Shown here piece after piece: positions 1 through 7,712 of a DNA stretch of 64,000 bases. Every line of letters starts with the position of its first letter. The stretch's first letter is position 1. The position numbers and the translations under genes are program-made. Source of the DNA: Microvirga rosea (GTDB lineage: Bacteria > Pseudomonadota > Alphaproteobacteria > Rhizobiales > Beijerinckiaceae); contig NZ_JAJDOP010000003.1 in assembly GCF_020595095.1 (NCBI RefSeq), forward strand, positions 620,001-684,000, given 5' to 3'. The notes beneath the pieces are model-generated. The model did not search any database, was not told where the DNA came from, and saw nothing but the letters and a program-made list of their open reading frames with translations.

Positions 1-347
1 TTCGTGTTGGTGAGCGTAGCTTCCTGCTGGTCACACGAGGTGATGTTCGGCTCGATAATCGCAAGGTGAAGACCGTGTTTGGCGGCAAAGCCTCCATGTT
101 GGACGCGGAACAGGTCCAGGCGCTGACGGGCCATCCTGTCGGAGGAGTGTGCCCATTCGGCCTCGCAACGCCACTCCCGATCTTCTGCGACATCTCCCTT
201 AAGGCCTTCGATGAAGTGGTGCCGGCCGCGGGCGCCACTTACACGGCGGTTCGGATCGATCCTCAGAAGATGGCGGACCTCGTCAACGCTGACTGGGTCG
301 ATGTCTGCCAGGAGCCTCAACATCATACGGAACGCGCGGCCGAATAA
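1..347 (+). CDS. YbaK/ProX-type aminoacyl-tRNA deacylase (5' end cut off)
   Basis: The frame is open from the first base of the window, so the gene starts upstream; about 114 C-terminal residues are present. The visible sequence reads ERSFLLVTRGDVRLD, then KTVFGGKASMLD, then TGHPVGGVCPFGL. This matches the conserved core and closing strands of YbaK/ProX proteins, which hydrolyse mischarged aminoacyl-tRNA (for example Cys- or Ala-tRNAPro) in the cytoplasm. A GTG at 66 could be mistaken for a start, but the family homology continues upstream of it. The gene precedes the Old Yellow Enzyme gene by 94 bp on the same strand; no functional link is evident. The family call is firm, the exact substrate is not. 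Confidence 0.85.
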   Translation, partial: RVGERSFLLVTRGDVRLDNRKVKTVFGGKASMLDAEQVQALTGHPVGGVCPFGLATPLPIFCDISLKAFDEVVPAAGATYTAVRIDPQKMADLVNADWVDVCQEPQHHTERAAE

Positions 348-441
348 AGGCGCCGAACTTGGACCCCATGAAACAAGGAAGCGTTGACGAACGGCCGCAT
401 GTTGCAGAGCGGCACCGGCTATCTCTTACGGCGAGGACAAT

Positions 442-1557
442 ATGAGCCGCCTTTTCGAGCCTCTTTCCATCGGGCAACTCCGTTTGGACAATCGGATCAT
501 CATCGCACCGATGTGCCAATACTCTGCGGAGAATGGCGATGCCTCGGACTGGCACATGATCCATCTTGGCCAGCTGGCCTTATCGGGAGCGGGCCTGCTG
601 ATCCTCGAAGCAACCGCCGTCTCTCCGGAAGGGCGCATCTCGCCCCAGGATCTCGGTCTTTACTCCGATGAGAACGAAGCAGCCCTGGCACGGGTTCTCA
701 AAGCCGTACGGACCTACTCGGCCATGCCGATCGCAGTGCAGCTGGGCCATGCCGGGCGCAAGGCGTCGAGCCGCCGCCCCTGGGAAGGTGGCACGCAAAT
801 CGCGCCGAACGAGCCGATGGGATGGAAGACCATCGCGCCTTCCTCCGCTCCTCATGCTCCGGGTGAAGACGTACCGGCAGCGCTGGATCGCAGCGGACTT
901 GCCCGGGTCCGGGATGATTTCGTAACGGCCGCAAGACGTGCGGCCCGCCTTGGCATCGACGGGATCGAGATCCATGGCGCTCACGGATATCTCCTCCATC
1001 AGTTTCTGTCCCCAATTGCCAACAAGCGCGACGATGAATACGGCGGAAGCCTCGAAAATCGCATGCGCTTCCCTCTGGAAGTGTTCGATGCGGTTCGAGA
1101 CGCCTTCCCGTCGGAGCGCCCCGTATGGATGCGCATATCCGCGACCGATTGGGTGCCAGGGGGTTGGGACATCGAAGGAACCGTTACGCTCTCCAGGGTG
1201 CTCAAAGCGCGTGGCTGCGCCGCCATTCACGTGACAACGGGCGGCGTTTCGCCTGAACAAGCCATAAAGCTAGGGCCCGGATACCAAGTGCCCTATGCGC
1301 AGAGGGTCAAAGCCGATGTCGGACTGACGACAATCGCAGTCGGATTGATCACGGATCCTCAACAGGCCGAGTCCATCATCGCCAACCATGAAGCCGATGC
1401 AGTGTCTCTCGCCCGTGCCATGCTCTACGATCCTCGCTGGCCTTGGCACGCCGCCGCGGCTCTCGGCGCACAGGTTCACGCCCCTCCTCAATACTGGCGC
1501 TCTCAACCGCGAGAACACAAGGATCTCTTTAAGGCCACGGAATTTGGCCAGCGCTAA
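442..1557 (+). CDS. NADH:flavin oxidoreductase, Old Yellow Enzyme (YqjM/NamA class)
   Basis: A 371-residue FMN-dependent ene-reductase of the YqjM/xenobiotic-reductase class. Signatures in order: an N-terminal APMCQYSA motif (Cys25 and Tyr27, which tune the flavin in YqjM), QLGHAGRK near residue 100, the substrate-anion-binding pair in EIHGAHGYLLHQFLSP (His178, His181, catalytic-type Tyr183), and the RxxDEYGGSxxNR motif after residue 195. Length fits the thermophilic-like OYE group (340-375). These enzymes reduce activated C=C bonds of enones or other electrophiles with NAD(P)H in the cytosol; the physiological substrate is rarely known. The start ATG follows GGCGAGGACAAT, a reasonable ribosome binding site. 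It appears to be a single-gene unit. Confidence 0.93.
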   Translation: MSRLFEPLSIGQLRLDNRIIIAPMCQYSAENGDASDWHMIHLGQLALSGAGLLILEATAVSPEGRISPQDLGLYSDENEAALARVLKAVRTYSAMPIAVQLGHAGRKASSRRPWEGGTQIAPNEPMGWKTIAPSSAPHAPGEDVPAALDRSGLARVRDDFVTAARRAARLGIDGIEIHGAHGYLLHQFLSPIANKRDDEYGGSLENRMRFPLEVFDAVRDAFPSERPVWMRISATDWVPGGWDIEGTVTLSRVLKARGCAAIHVTTGGVSPEQAIKLGPGYQVPYAQRVKADVGLTTIAVGLITDPQQAESIIANHEADAVSLARAMLYDPRWPWHAAAALGAQVHAPPQYWRSQPREHKDLFKATEFGQR

Positions 1558-1862
1558 CACTCTTCCAAGCAATGCGGATCACTATGCCGGGAGCCATTGA
1601 AGGATATTTGCTTTAGGCTTGGCAGCAACCATGCAACCTGCCCCTGACCCGAGATGTCCGACTACTCGGGACAGAAAACACGCCGGTGTTTAATGTGCAC
1701 ATCCAGCATTCTCCCAGCGCAATTTATGGAAAGATAAGATTCTGCCAGTATCCTTGCACTCAACAATAATATCCCATGCGATGGAGAGCATGCTCTCATC
1801 ACGACTTGGGATAAGCCTGTGCCTTGAGAGCTTCCACGGTTTTGAAAGCATATGGAGGAACG
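1558..1862. other. 305-bp intergenic stretch with a small hairpin and a perfect palindrome
   Basis: No credible gene is seen here. It contains a short inverted repeat CCCGAG-N11-CTCGGG at 1648-1670 (possible weak terminator for the upstream oxidoreductase, without a T-tract) and the perfect 14-bp palindrome GAGAGCATGCTCTC at 1784-1797, about 65 bp before the next start codon, where an operator could lie. Confidence 0.5.
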
Positions 1863-2294
1863 ATGACAGATGATGAAGTCGAGATAATCGCCGCAGAGCT
1901 TGCAAAGGCCGGCGGCCATTCCTGGTACCCTGGCCGTGAGCGTGGGCCATTCAAGGTCGTGGCGGATCGCTATCGCGATCGAGCACGGCTCGCGATCGCC
2001 GCCCTCGATCGTTATCGCATCGGCAAATCGGGTGCTCCACTACCTGAAAATAGCGCCGAAGAGTACGATCTTCATGAAGGCCAAGCTCGCAGGCCATCCC
2101 TGGAAAAGGAAGAGCTCGCTGTCGGCAGCATCGTCTTATATCGCCCGCCAGGAGACAAAAGATTCTACCAGTGCCGGGTGGAGCAACTCGATGGCGACCG
2201 TGCCTATCTGGTACCCGACATGAAAATCTGTACGGGCTGGGTGGATATCAAGAACCTCTTCGACGCCGCTGCAGACACACAGCCGGAAGGCTAA
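1863..2294 (+). CDS. Hypothetical protein, 143 residues
   Basis: I do not recognise a named family. The start was placed at the ATG at 1863 because GGAGG lies 4 bp before it (1854-1858); an in-frame start at 1824 has no ribosome binding site. The N-terminal half (TDDEVEIIAAELAKAGGHSWYPGR, then VADRYRDRARLAIAALDRYR) is helical and charged, resembling small alphaproteobacterial proteins of unknown function that sense or bind small molecules. The C-terminal half (VGSIVLYRPPGDKRFYQCRVEQLDGDRAYLVPD) reads like a small beta-barrel of SH3/Tudor type, by inference only. There is no signal peptide or membrane segment. It stands alone between a possible operator palindrome and the DUF6894 gene. Confidence 0.7.
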   Translation: MTDDEVEIIAAELAKAGGHSWYPGRERGPFKVVADRYRDRARLAIAALDRYRIGKSGAPLPENSAEEYDLHEGQARRPSLEKEELAVGSIVLYRPPGDKRFYQCRVEQLDGDRAYLVPDMKICTGWVDIKNLFDAAADTQPEG

Positions 2295-2375
2295 CGACGA
2301 GGCAAAAACTACCTTGGCAGTACCGAAAACAATTTAAAACTATTCTCACAATATTGTTTCAAAGGTAGCATTTTA

Positions 2376-2404
2376 TTGACAGATGCTGCTCACTTGTTTT
2401 TAAG
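2376..2404 (+). promoter_or_regulatory. Possible sigma-70-type promoter for the DUF6894 gene
   Basis: TTGACA at 2376-2381 is followed after 17 bp by TTTAAG at 2399-2404, a 6/6 and 4/6 match to the housekeeping hexamers. It lies just before the start codon at 2419, which would leave a very short untranslated leader; this weakens the call, though no other good ribosome binding site is present either. Confidence 0.35.
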
Positions 2405-2418
2405 CGTCAGTTTCATCG

Positions 2419-2664
2419 ATGCTGGTTTTTGCCGTGCGCTATTTCTTCAATCTTACAAACGGACAAGACGCCATTCGCGATGAAGAAGGAATGGAAGTGT
2501 CTGACGTCCAGTCCGCGCTGGCATCGGCCATGGAAGCCATCGAAGAGCTGCGCGCCGCCGACCCGTCTTACAGTCAAGATTGGCGTGGTTGGAATCTCGA
2601 AGTCGTCGACGCGGCCGGACGCCTCATCCAGCGCTTCCCTCTGGTTGATTCTGCGGCGCATTGA
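2419..2664 (+). CDS. DUF6894 family small protein
   Basis: An 81-residue protein. The opening VRYFFNLTNGQDAIRDEEGMEVSDVQSA and the downstream SQDWRGWNLEVVDAAGRLIQRFPL match DUF6894, a family of small cytoplasmic proteins common in Methylobacterium, Bradyrhizobium and relatives. Members typically start MPRYFF(D/N)L; a GTG at 2434 (Val before Arg-Tyr-Phe-Phe) is therefore an alternative start that fits the family better than the ATG at 2419, but neither has a clear ribosome binding site. Function of the family is unknown. It converges on the DUF2189 gene with only 10 bp between their stop codons. Confidence 0.75.
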   Translation: MLVFAVRYFFNLTNGQDAIRDEEGMEVSDVQSALASAMEAIEELRAADPSYSQDWRGWNLEVVDAAGRLIQRFPLVDSAAH

Positions 2665-2674
2665 TTGCGCCAAG

Positions 2675-3496
2675 CTAGGGCATAGAGCGTACCCTCGCCC
2701 CACCGTCAGGCTCTACGGCTTTGCGATAAAGATGCCATGTGGCGTGGCCCAGCACCGGCATGACGATGGCAAGACCGACGAAAAGGGGAATGCATCCGAT
2801 CAGAAGCGCGACGGCGACGATTAATCCCCACAAGGCCATTGTCACGGGATTCACAGCCACAACCTTGATCGACGTATAGATCGCGACCGCCAGCCCCACA
2901 TCCCGATCGAGAAGCAGCGGAAACGAGATGGCGCTGATGCTCAAAACCGTGACTGCAAAGACAAAGCCGATCGCGTTTCCGAGGAGGATCAGGCGCTGAC
3001 CCTCAGATGTTGTCAGGACTTGGTGGAAGAAATTGGCATAATCCGGCGTCGCATACCCGAAAAGCGATTCATAAAGCGCCCTGGCGCTGCCGAGCCAAGC
3101 GAGGAATATGACGAGAAGCACAATGCCAAGCCCGATGATGGATGGCATCGAAGGAGACCGCAACACGTCGAATGCGTCCCGCCAGGTTGTTGACAGCCCC
3201 AGCTCGCGTCGCCTGCTGATTTCATAAAGACCCACGGCCGCGAATGGTCCGACGAGCGCAAAACCGGAAGCAAGAGGATAAAGGAGCGGCAACGCATTGT
3301 TGCTGAACGTCAGGGCAGCCAGACAGGCGCCGATGACCGGATACATTAATCCAATGAAGATGAGGTGCGAGGGCATCGCCCAAAAATCATCAAAGCCCTC
3401 TATCAAGGCTTCTCTCAGATCGGCGGGGGTAATCTTCCTGACGACAGGATGAACCGGGACTTCACCCGCACCAGCAACGACATGGAAATTGGCCAT
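2675..3496 (-). CDS. DUF2189 domain-containing membrane protein
   Basis: A 273-residue integral membrane protein with about six hydrophobic segments (for example LIFIGLMYPVIGACLAALTF, then IIGLGIVLLVIFLAWL and IGFVFAVTVLSISAISFPLLLD). The motif PLASGFALVGPFAAVGLYEISRR and the RDVGLAVAIYTS stretch are typical of DUF2189, a family sometimes described as cytochrome c oxidase subunit-like but without proven function. The start was set at the ATG at 3496 (protein begins MANFHVV) because AAGGAGC precedes it at good spacing; a longer reading frame up to 3583 lacks this. It is monocistronic as far as can be seen, with a 193-bp upstream gap before the next minus-strand gene. Confidence 0.82.
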   Translation of the reverse strand: MANFHVVAGAGEVPVHPVVRKITPADLREALIEGFDDFWAMPSHLIFIGLMYPVIGACLAALTFSNNALPLLYPLASGFALVGPFAAVGLYEISRRRELGLSTTWRDAFDVLRSPSMPSIIGLGIVLLVIFLAWLGSARALYESLFGYATPDYANFFHQVLTTSEGQRLILLGNAIGFVFAVTVLSISAISFPLLLDRDVGLAVAIYTSIKVVAVNPVTMALWGLIVAVALLIGCIPLFVGLAIVMPVLGHATWHLYRKAVEPDGGARVRSMP

Positions 3497-3689
3497 AACA
3501 GCTCCTTCCAAGGCTGAGGACAACCGGTCGGATGACGGCGCACGTACGAAGGCCACGCTTATCCGCGACCAGTCTTTCGACAATATAGGCCGATTTAGCG
3601 CAGATGTCGCCGTCGAAGCATACAGCCCGCAATCACGTGATCTCTGTCGAGGATATGGTTCCTTCGCGGTGCTTATCCGCGGCCGATGT

Positions 3690-4520
3690 CTAGGGTGTTC
3701 CAGCTCCCAGGCTTCGTGCAGGGTAGCGCAAGGTGGGATCGAACGGGTTTAGATGGTGCCCAAGAACCTCCGCTTCTTTCTGCAGGAGGCTTGCCACGAC
3801 CGGAAGCCGGTCGTCGCGCAGGCGCTCAGCCAAGGTTCCGATGCTGATCGCGGCAACAGCGCGGCCCCCGGCATCACAGATCGGGACGCCGACACCCGCC
3901 ATTCCGGGAATGAGCCCGGTGTTGATGCTGGCCCAACCGGTTTTCCGGACATTCTCGATATGCATTCTCAGGCCAACCTCGTCCAGAAAGCCCCGATCGA
4001 GAAGACGCGGCACATTAAATCTGATGACGGCCTCGCGCTCGTCCTCGGGCAAATAGGCAAGCATGGCGAGACTGCCCTGTCCGAGGCCGAGCGGCACCTT
4101 GCCACCGATATCGCCTGTGAAGGACCGGATCGGAAATGGGCCCTCCACCCGGTCCAGGCACACTGCGTCGAACCCATGACGCACGAGGAGAAATACCGTA
4201 TCGCCAAGCGTCGCGGAGAGACGCAGAAGAGCAGGCCTTGCCAGATTGCGAAGGCCGTCCGCATGCCCGGCTTTCGCGGCGAGCACGAAGAAGTCGAGGG
4301 CTAGCCGGTACTTTCGCGTCGATCCGATCTGTTCAACGAAACCCTCCGCCATCAAGGCTTTCATCGCCCGGTGGACGCTGGGCTGGGTCAGGCCGCTTGC
4401 TTCGGCAATGTCCGTCAACCGCATCCCCTGGGGATCCCCGGACCCAAGCAATTTGAGAAGACCCAGAGCGCGGCGGAACCCCGAAGCGCCATTTTCGTTT
4501 TCCGGAATTTTCTTTGTCAT
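3690..4520 (-). CDS. IclR-family transcriptional regulator (first of three)
   Basis: A 276-residue regulator with an N-terminal winged helix-turn-helix (about residues 12-75: RRALGLLKLL, LTDIAEASGLTQPSVHRAMKALMAEGFVEQ) and a C-terminal IclR effector domain (VFLLVRHGFDAVCLDRVEGPFPIRSF, then VPLGLGQGSLAMLAYLPEDE, and GVGVPICDAGGRAVAAISIGT). It is divergent from the ABC transporter/oxidoreductase operon starting at 4683, so it most likely controls that operon and itself. Two similar palindromic sites lie between the genes at 4530-4552 and 4563-4579. The effector is presumably the imported substrate or its oxidation product. Family assignment is secure; activator or repressor role cannot be told. 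Confidence 0.92.
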   Translation of the reverse strand: MTKKIPENENGASGFRRALGLLKLLGSGDPQGMRLTDIAEASGLTQPSVHRAMKALMAEGFVEQIGSTRKYRLALDFFVLAAKAGHADGLRNLARPALLRLSATLGDTVFLLVRHGFDAVCLDRVEGPFPIRSFTGDIGGKVPLGLGQGSLAMLAYLPEDEREAVIRFNVPRLLDRGFLDEVGLRMHIENVRKTGWASINTGLIPGMAGVGVPICDAGGRAVAAISIGTLAERLRDDRLPVVASLLQKEAEVLGHHLNPFDPTLRYPARSLGAGTP

Positions 4521-4529
4521 CGACCGCCA

Positions 4530-4552
4530 TTTGTTTCACATAGCGGAACAAA
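4530..4552. promoter_or_regulatory. Candidate IclR operator, site 1
   Basis: Imperfect palindrome with core GTTTCACATAGCGGAAC (4533-4549) flanked by matching TTT/AAA ends, 8 of 11 arm positions paired. The TTCCGC half-site is common in operators of the IclR family. It sits 10 bp upstream of the IclR start codon, where binding would affect the regulator's own expression. Confidence 0.55.
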
Positions 4553-4562
4553 AATCAAAAAT

Positions 4563-4579
4563 ATTCCGCATACTGAAAT
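4563..4579. promoter_or_regulatory. Candidate IclR operator, site 2
   Basis: ATTCCGCATACTGAAAT matches the reverse strand of site 1 (GTTCCGCTATGTGAAAC) closely: TTCCGC and TGAAA are shared. The centres of the two sites are 30 bp apart, about three helical turns, consistent with cooperative binding by an IclR tetramer. Confidence 0.5.
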
Positions 4580-4682
4580 GCTAACGTTGACTTAGATCAT
4601 AATCTTAGCCGTCATATCAATCCAAGCGTTGCGCCCTGAGAGCGCCTGCAAATCCGGCGCTGGAAATGATCTGGAGGATCGC

Positions 4683-5744
4683 TTGGCATTTTTGAACCTC
4701 GAGCAGGTTTCCAAGGATTTTGGCCCGGTCACCGCCGTGTGCAACGTGAGCCTTGGCATCGAAAAGGGAGAGTTTGTTTCTCTCCTGGGCCCGTCCGGCT
4801 GCGGCAAAACCACGACGTTGCAGATGATCGCGGGCTTGGTCGAACCCAGCGGCGGCAGAATCTCTCTCGATGGTCGCGACATCACCTATGAGAAACCCAA
4901 TCGCCGGGGCTTGGGGGTGGTTTTCCAGAGCTATGCTCTGTTTCCTCATATGACGGTTGCGGAGAATGTCGCGTTCGGCCTCGAGATGCGTCGTGTCCCG
5001 CGCAGCGAGCGGAATGAGCGGGTTCGCGAGGCGCTTTCCCTCGTGCAGCTCGCATCGTTCGCGGATCGATACCCTCGGCAACTCTCTGGAGGCCAGCGGC
5101 AGCGCGTTGCCATTGCCCGCGCCTTGGTGATTTCCCCGCCGGTTCTGCTTCTTGACGAGCCCTTGTCCAATCTCGACGCGAAGCTGCGGGAGGAAATGCA
5201 GTTCGAACTCCGTCGCATCCAGCGGAAGGTCGGTACAACGACCATAATGGTGACGCACGATCAGGCGGAGGCCCTTTCCATCAGTGATCGTGTCGTGGTC
5301 ATGGAGGCCGGGCGTATGACGCAGGTCGACGCGCCGTACCGCCTTTATGAGCAACCCTCGAACGCCTTCATTTCCTCCTTCGTCGGAAAGACCAATCTTC
5401 TCGCGGGCAAATGGCGGCGCAACGGCGCATCCGCCTATGTGGAAATCAAGGGAATTTCCTTAGAGGCGCCGATAGCCGACCTCAGCGACGCGGCTCCTGT
5501 CATGCTGTCGATTCGGCCCGAGAAGATTCTGCTGCGCGAACCGGGGGCCGGACGCCTCGATGGGCGCGTGACGAACCGTTTCTTCCTCGGAAGCCAGTGG
5601 CTCTTCACCATAGAGACCGTCGCAGGAACAATGACGGTTGCAATCCCCAATCAAGGGGGAGACCCGCCTCTTGAGGGCTCCGCCGTCGGACTGGATTGGA
5701 CGCTCACCAATCTCCGCGTCATTCCGGACACAGCAAACCTCTGA
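4683..5744 (+). CDS. ABC transporter ATP-binding protein, polyamine/opine (PotA-like) type
   Basis: A 353-residue ATPase that energises uptake through the two permeases encoded next. Walker A is GPSGCGKTT (about 36-44), the signature LSGGQRQR is near 134, Walker B LLLLDEP ends near 160, and the switch His is in VTHDQAEAL. The C-terminal part after residue 240 (SFVGKTNLLAG, then SIRPEKI) is a TOBE domain as in PotA/FbpC. The start was taken as the TTG at 4683, preceded by GGAGG at 4673-4677; the frame extends to another TTG at 4629 without supporting signals. It is the first gene of an operon of seven: ATPase, two permeases, three oxidoreductase subunits and the binding protein. Confidence 0.93.
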   Translation: MAFLNLEQVSKDFGPVTAVCNVSLGIEKGEFVSLLGPSGCGKTTTLQMIAGLVEPSGGRISLDGRDITYEKPNRRGLGVVFQSYALFPHMTVAENVAFGLEMRRVPRSERNERVREALSLVQLASFADRYPRQLSGGQRQRVAIARALVISPPVLLLDEPLSNLDAKLREEMQFELRRIQRKVGTTTIMVTHDQAEALSISDRVVVMEAGRMTQVDAPYRLYEQPSNAFISSFVGKTNLLAGKWRRNGASAYVEIKGISLEAPIADLSDAAPVMLSIRPEKILLREPGAGRLDGRVTNRFFLGSQWLFTIETVAGTMTVAIPNQGGDPPLEGSAVGLDWTLTNLRVIPDTANL

Positions 5745-5753
5745 GGAGCAAGG

Positions 5754-6614
5754 ATGATACGGCGCTCCCCATTCACATTTGCTCCCTGGCTGCTCGCAGG
5801 ACCTGGGGCCCTTTTCTTTTTCGGCCTCGTCATACTGCCTCTGTGCCTGACCGTCATCCTGTCATTCCATGCCTATGATCATTCGAAAGGCATACAGGAC
5901 ACCTTCACGCTCTCTCATTACGCCGCCGTCGTCACCGACGAGTACTATTTAAGCATTTTCCTGCGCACCTTGAGGATTTCCGCTCTCACGACCTTGATCT
6001 GTGCGGCAATCGGCGTGCCCGAAGCCTATATCCTGTCACGAATGCGGGACCCATGGCGGTCCGTCTTTCTTCTCGTCATCATCGGCCCGCTGCTCGTCTC
6101 GGTTGTTGTAAGAGCCTTCGGTTGGAGCATGTTGCTCGGCTCTCAAGGCATCTTGAACCAAGCCCTGCATCTGTTGGGCCTCCCATCCGCCAAAATTCTC
6201 TACACCGAGACGGCAATCGTCATCGCTCTCGTTCACGTGATGCTGCCGTTCATGGTGATCCCGGTATGGACGGCGCTTCAGAAGCTCGACCCGATGGTGG
6301 AGGCAGCGGCCTGGACGCTTGGCGCATCGAGATTCACGGCCCTACGCCGAATTGTCATGCCTCAGGTTTCTCTCGGCGTGCTTTCCGGCAGCCTCATCGT
6401 CTTCGGTTTGTCAGCCAGCGCCTTCGCGGTCCCTGCCCTTCTGGGCGGACGCCGCCTCAAGATGGCGGCAACCCTGGTTTATGACGAATACCTGCAGGAG
6501 CTCAACTGGCCCCTCGGAGCCGCGATAGCCATCATTGTCCTCGTGGCCAACCTTTGCATTATGCTCGCTTACAATCGCATGATCGAGGTTCGCGCGAGAC
6601 GGACCTTGGGGTAA
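5754..6614 (+). CDS. ABC transporter permease, PotB-like
   Basis: A 286-residue inner-membrane permease with six predicted membrane segments, beginning FAPWLLAGPGALFFFGLVILPL. The EAA-type cytoplasmic loop reads EAAAWTLGASRFTALRRIVMPQ (about 182-203), the coupling site for the ATPase. Overall pattern matches the PotB/spermidine-putrescine permease group, which also serves opines, betaines and other small cations. It begins 9 bp after the ATPase stop codon and is followed 5 bp later by the second permease. Confidence 0.92.
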   Translation: MIRRSPFTFAPWLLAGPGALFFFGLVILPLCLTVILSFHAYDHSKGIQDTFTLSHYAAVVTDEYYLSIFLRTLRISALTTLICAAIGVPEAYILSRMRDPWRSVFLLVIIGPLLVSVVVRAFGWSMLLGSQGILNQALHLLGLPSAKILYTETAIVIALVHVMLPFMVIPVWTALQKLDPMVEAAAWTLGASRFTALRRIVMPQVSLGVLSGSLIVFGLSASAFAVPALLGGRRLKMAATLVYDEYLQELNWPLGAAIAIIVLVANLCIMLAYNRMIEVRARRTLG

Positions 6615-6619
6615 CGGAC

Positions 6620-7414
6620 ATGCAGCGAAACGGCCCCATTGCTCTCGCGTTTCACATTCTCGTCGTCACTTTTGTGCTGGCGCCACTCGTCATCATCTGC
6701 CTCGTCGCATTCACGCCGGAAAACACGCTGACTCTGCCGACGACCGGGATATCCTTGCGCTGGTTCAAGGCGGTTTTCGCTCATCCCGACTTCGTAACTT
6801 CGTTTTGGAATAGCATTTGGCTTGCGACGATTTCCGCAACGCTCTCGGTCGCCCTCGCAGTTCCGGCGGCCCTTGCGATTAGTCGTTACAGCTTTCCAGG
6901 GCGGGATTTCTTGAACGCTCTGTTTCTTTCCCCGCTGATTATCCCCCATCTGGTTCTGGGAGTTGCGTTCCTTCGTCTCTTCGCACTCATCGGCGTCGGC
7001 GGCAGCTTCGCCTGGCTTGTGGCAACCCACATCATTGTCGTGACGCCCTATGTCCTGCGTCTGGTACTTGCAGCCTTATCGGGACTGGACCGCAGTGCTG
7101 AGCAGGCGGCAAGAACTCTTGGTGCCGGCGAGTGGACGACCTTCCGCCGCATCACGGCTCCGATGATCCTGCCCGGTATAACGGGCGGATGGCTGCTCGC
7201 GTTCATCAACAGCTTCGACGAATTGACAATGTCGATCTTCGTCACTTCGCCGGCCACCGTCACGCTGCCTGTACGCATGTACATGTACGCCACGGAATCC
7301 ATCGATCCCATGATGGCCGCCGTTTCAGCTCTCATGATCGCCCTCACTGCTGTCGCCATGCTGGTTCTCGATCGCACATTCGGGCTCGATCGCATTCTTG
7401 TCGGACAGCGCTAG
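6620..7414 (+). CDS. ABC transporter permease, PotC-like
   Basis: A 264-residue second permease of the same importer. The protein starts MQRNGPIALAFHILVVTFVLAPLVIICLVAF and carries the EAA loop SAEQAARTLGAGEWTTFRRITAPMILPG and the PotC-type ending region SFDELTMSIFVTSPATVTLPVRMYMY. The ATG at 6620 lies 5 bp after the preceding stop; an in-frame upstream start at 6554 would overlap the first permease and is not supported. Together with PotB-like protein it forms the membrane channel. Confidence 0.92.
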   Translation: MQRNGPIALAFHILVVTFVLAPLVIICLVAFTPENTLTLPTTGISLRWFKAVFAHPDFVTSFWNSIWLATISATLSVALAVPAALAISRYSFPGRDFLNALFLSPLIIPHLVLGVAFLRLFALIGVGGSFAWLVATHIIVVTPYVLRLVLAALSGLDRSAEQAARTLGAGEWTTFRRITAPMILPGITGGWLLAFINSFDELTMSIFVTSPATVTLPVRMYMYATESIDPMMAAVSALMIALTAVAMLVLDRTFGLDRILVGQR

Positions 7415-7425
7415 GGAGAATGAAA

Positions 7426-7707
7426 ATGGCTCTTCTCAAGCGCCTCGTCCGACAGAACTACCCGGAAGTCCCCTTCACGCTCGACGGGGTCTCCTGCGTC
7501 GGCCGTTCCGGCGACACCGTCCTCACGGCTGTTCTCACGCACGCTGATCGGCTCCGCCACAGCGACTTTTCCAAATCACCGCGCGCAGGCTTCTGCCAGA
7601 TGGGTTCATGCCAGGATTGCTGGATCCTTACAGCGGACGGCAGGAGAATTCGCGCCTGCGCCACGATTCTGGAGCCCGGAATGACGCTTCTTACGGGATT
7701 GGAATAA
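7426..7707 (+). CDS. (2Fe-2S)-binding small subunit of an HcnA/opine-oxidase-type oxidoreductase
   Basis: A 93-residue ferredoxin-like protein. Cysteines 57, 62, 65 and 78 in GFCQMGSCQDCW...ACAT give the C-x4-C-x2-C-x12-C pattern of the small subunit of HcnABC, octopine/nopaline oxidase and D-hydroxyproline dehydrogenase complexes. It would hold a [2Fe-2S] cluster and pass electrons on from the flavin subunits. The start was set at the ATG at 7426, 7 bp after GGGAG; an ATG at 7420 is in frame but too close to that site. It lies between transporter and flavoprotein genes. The substrate cannot be deduced. Confidence 0.85.
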   Translation: MALLKRLVRQNYPEVPFTLDGVSCVGRSGDTVLTAVLTHADRLRHSDFSKSPRAGFCQMGSCQDCWILTADGRRIRACATILEPGMTLLTGLE

Positions 7708-7712
7708 AGGCC

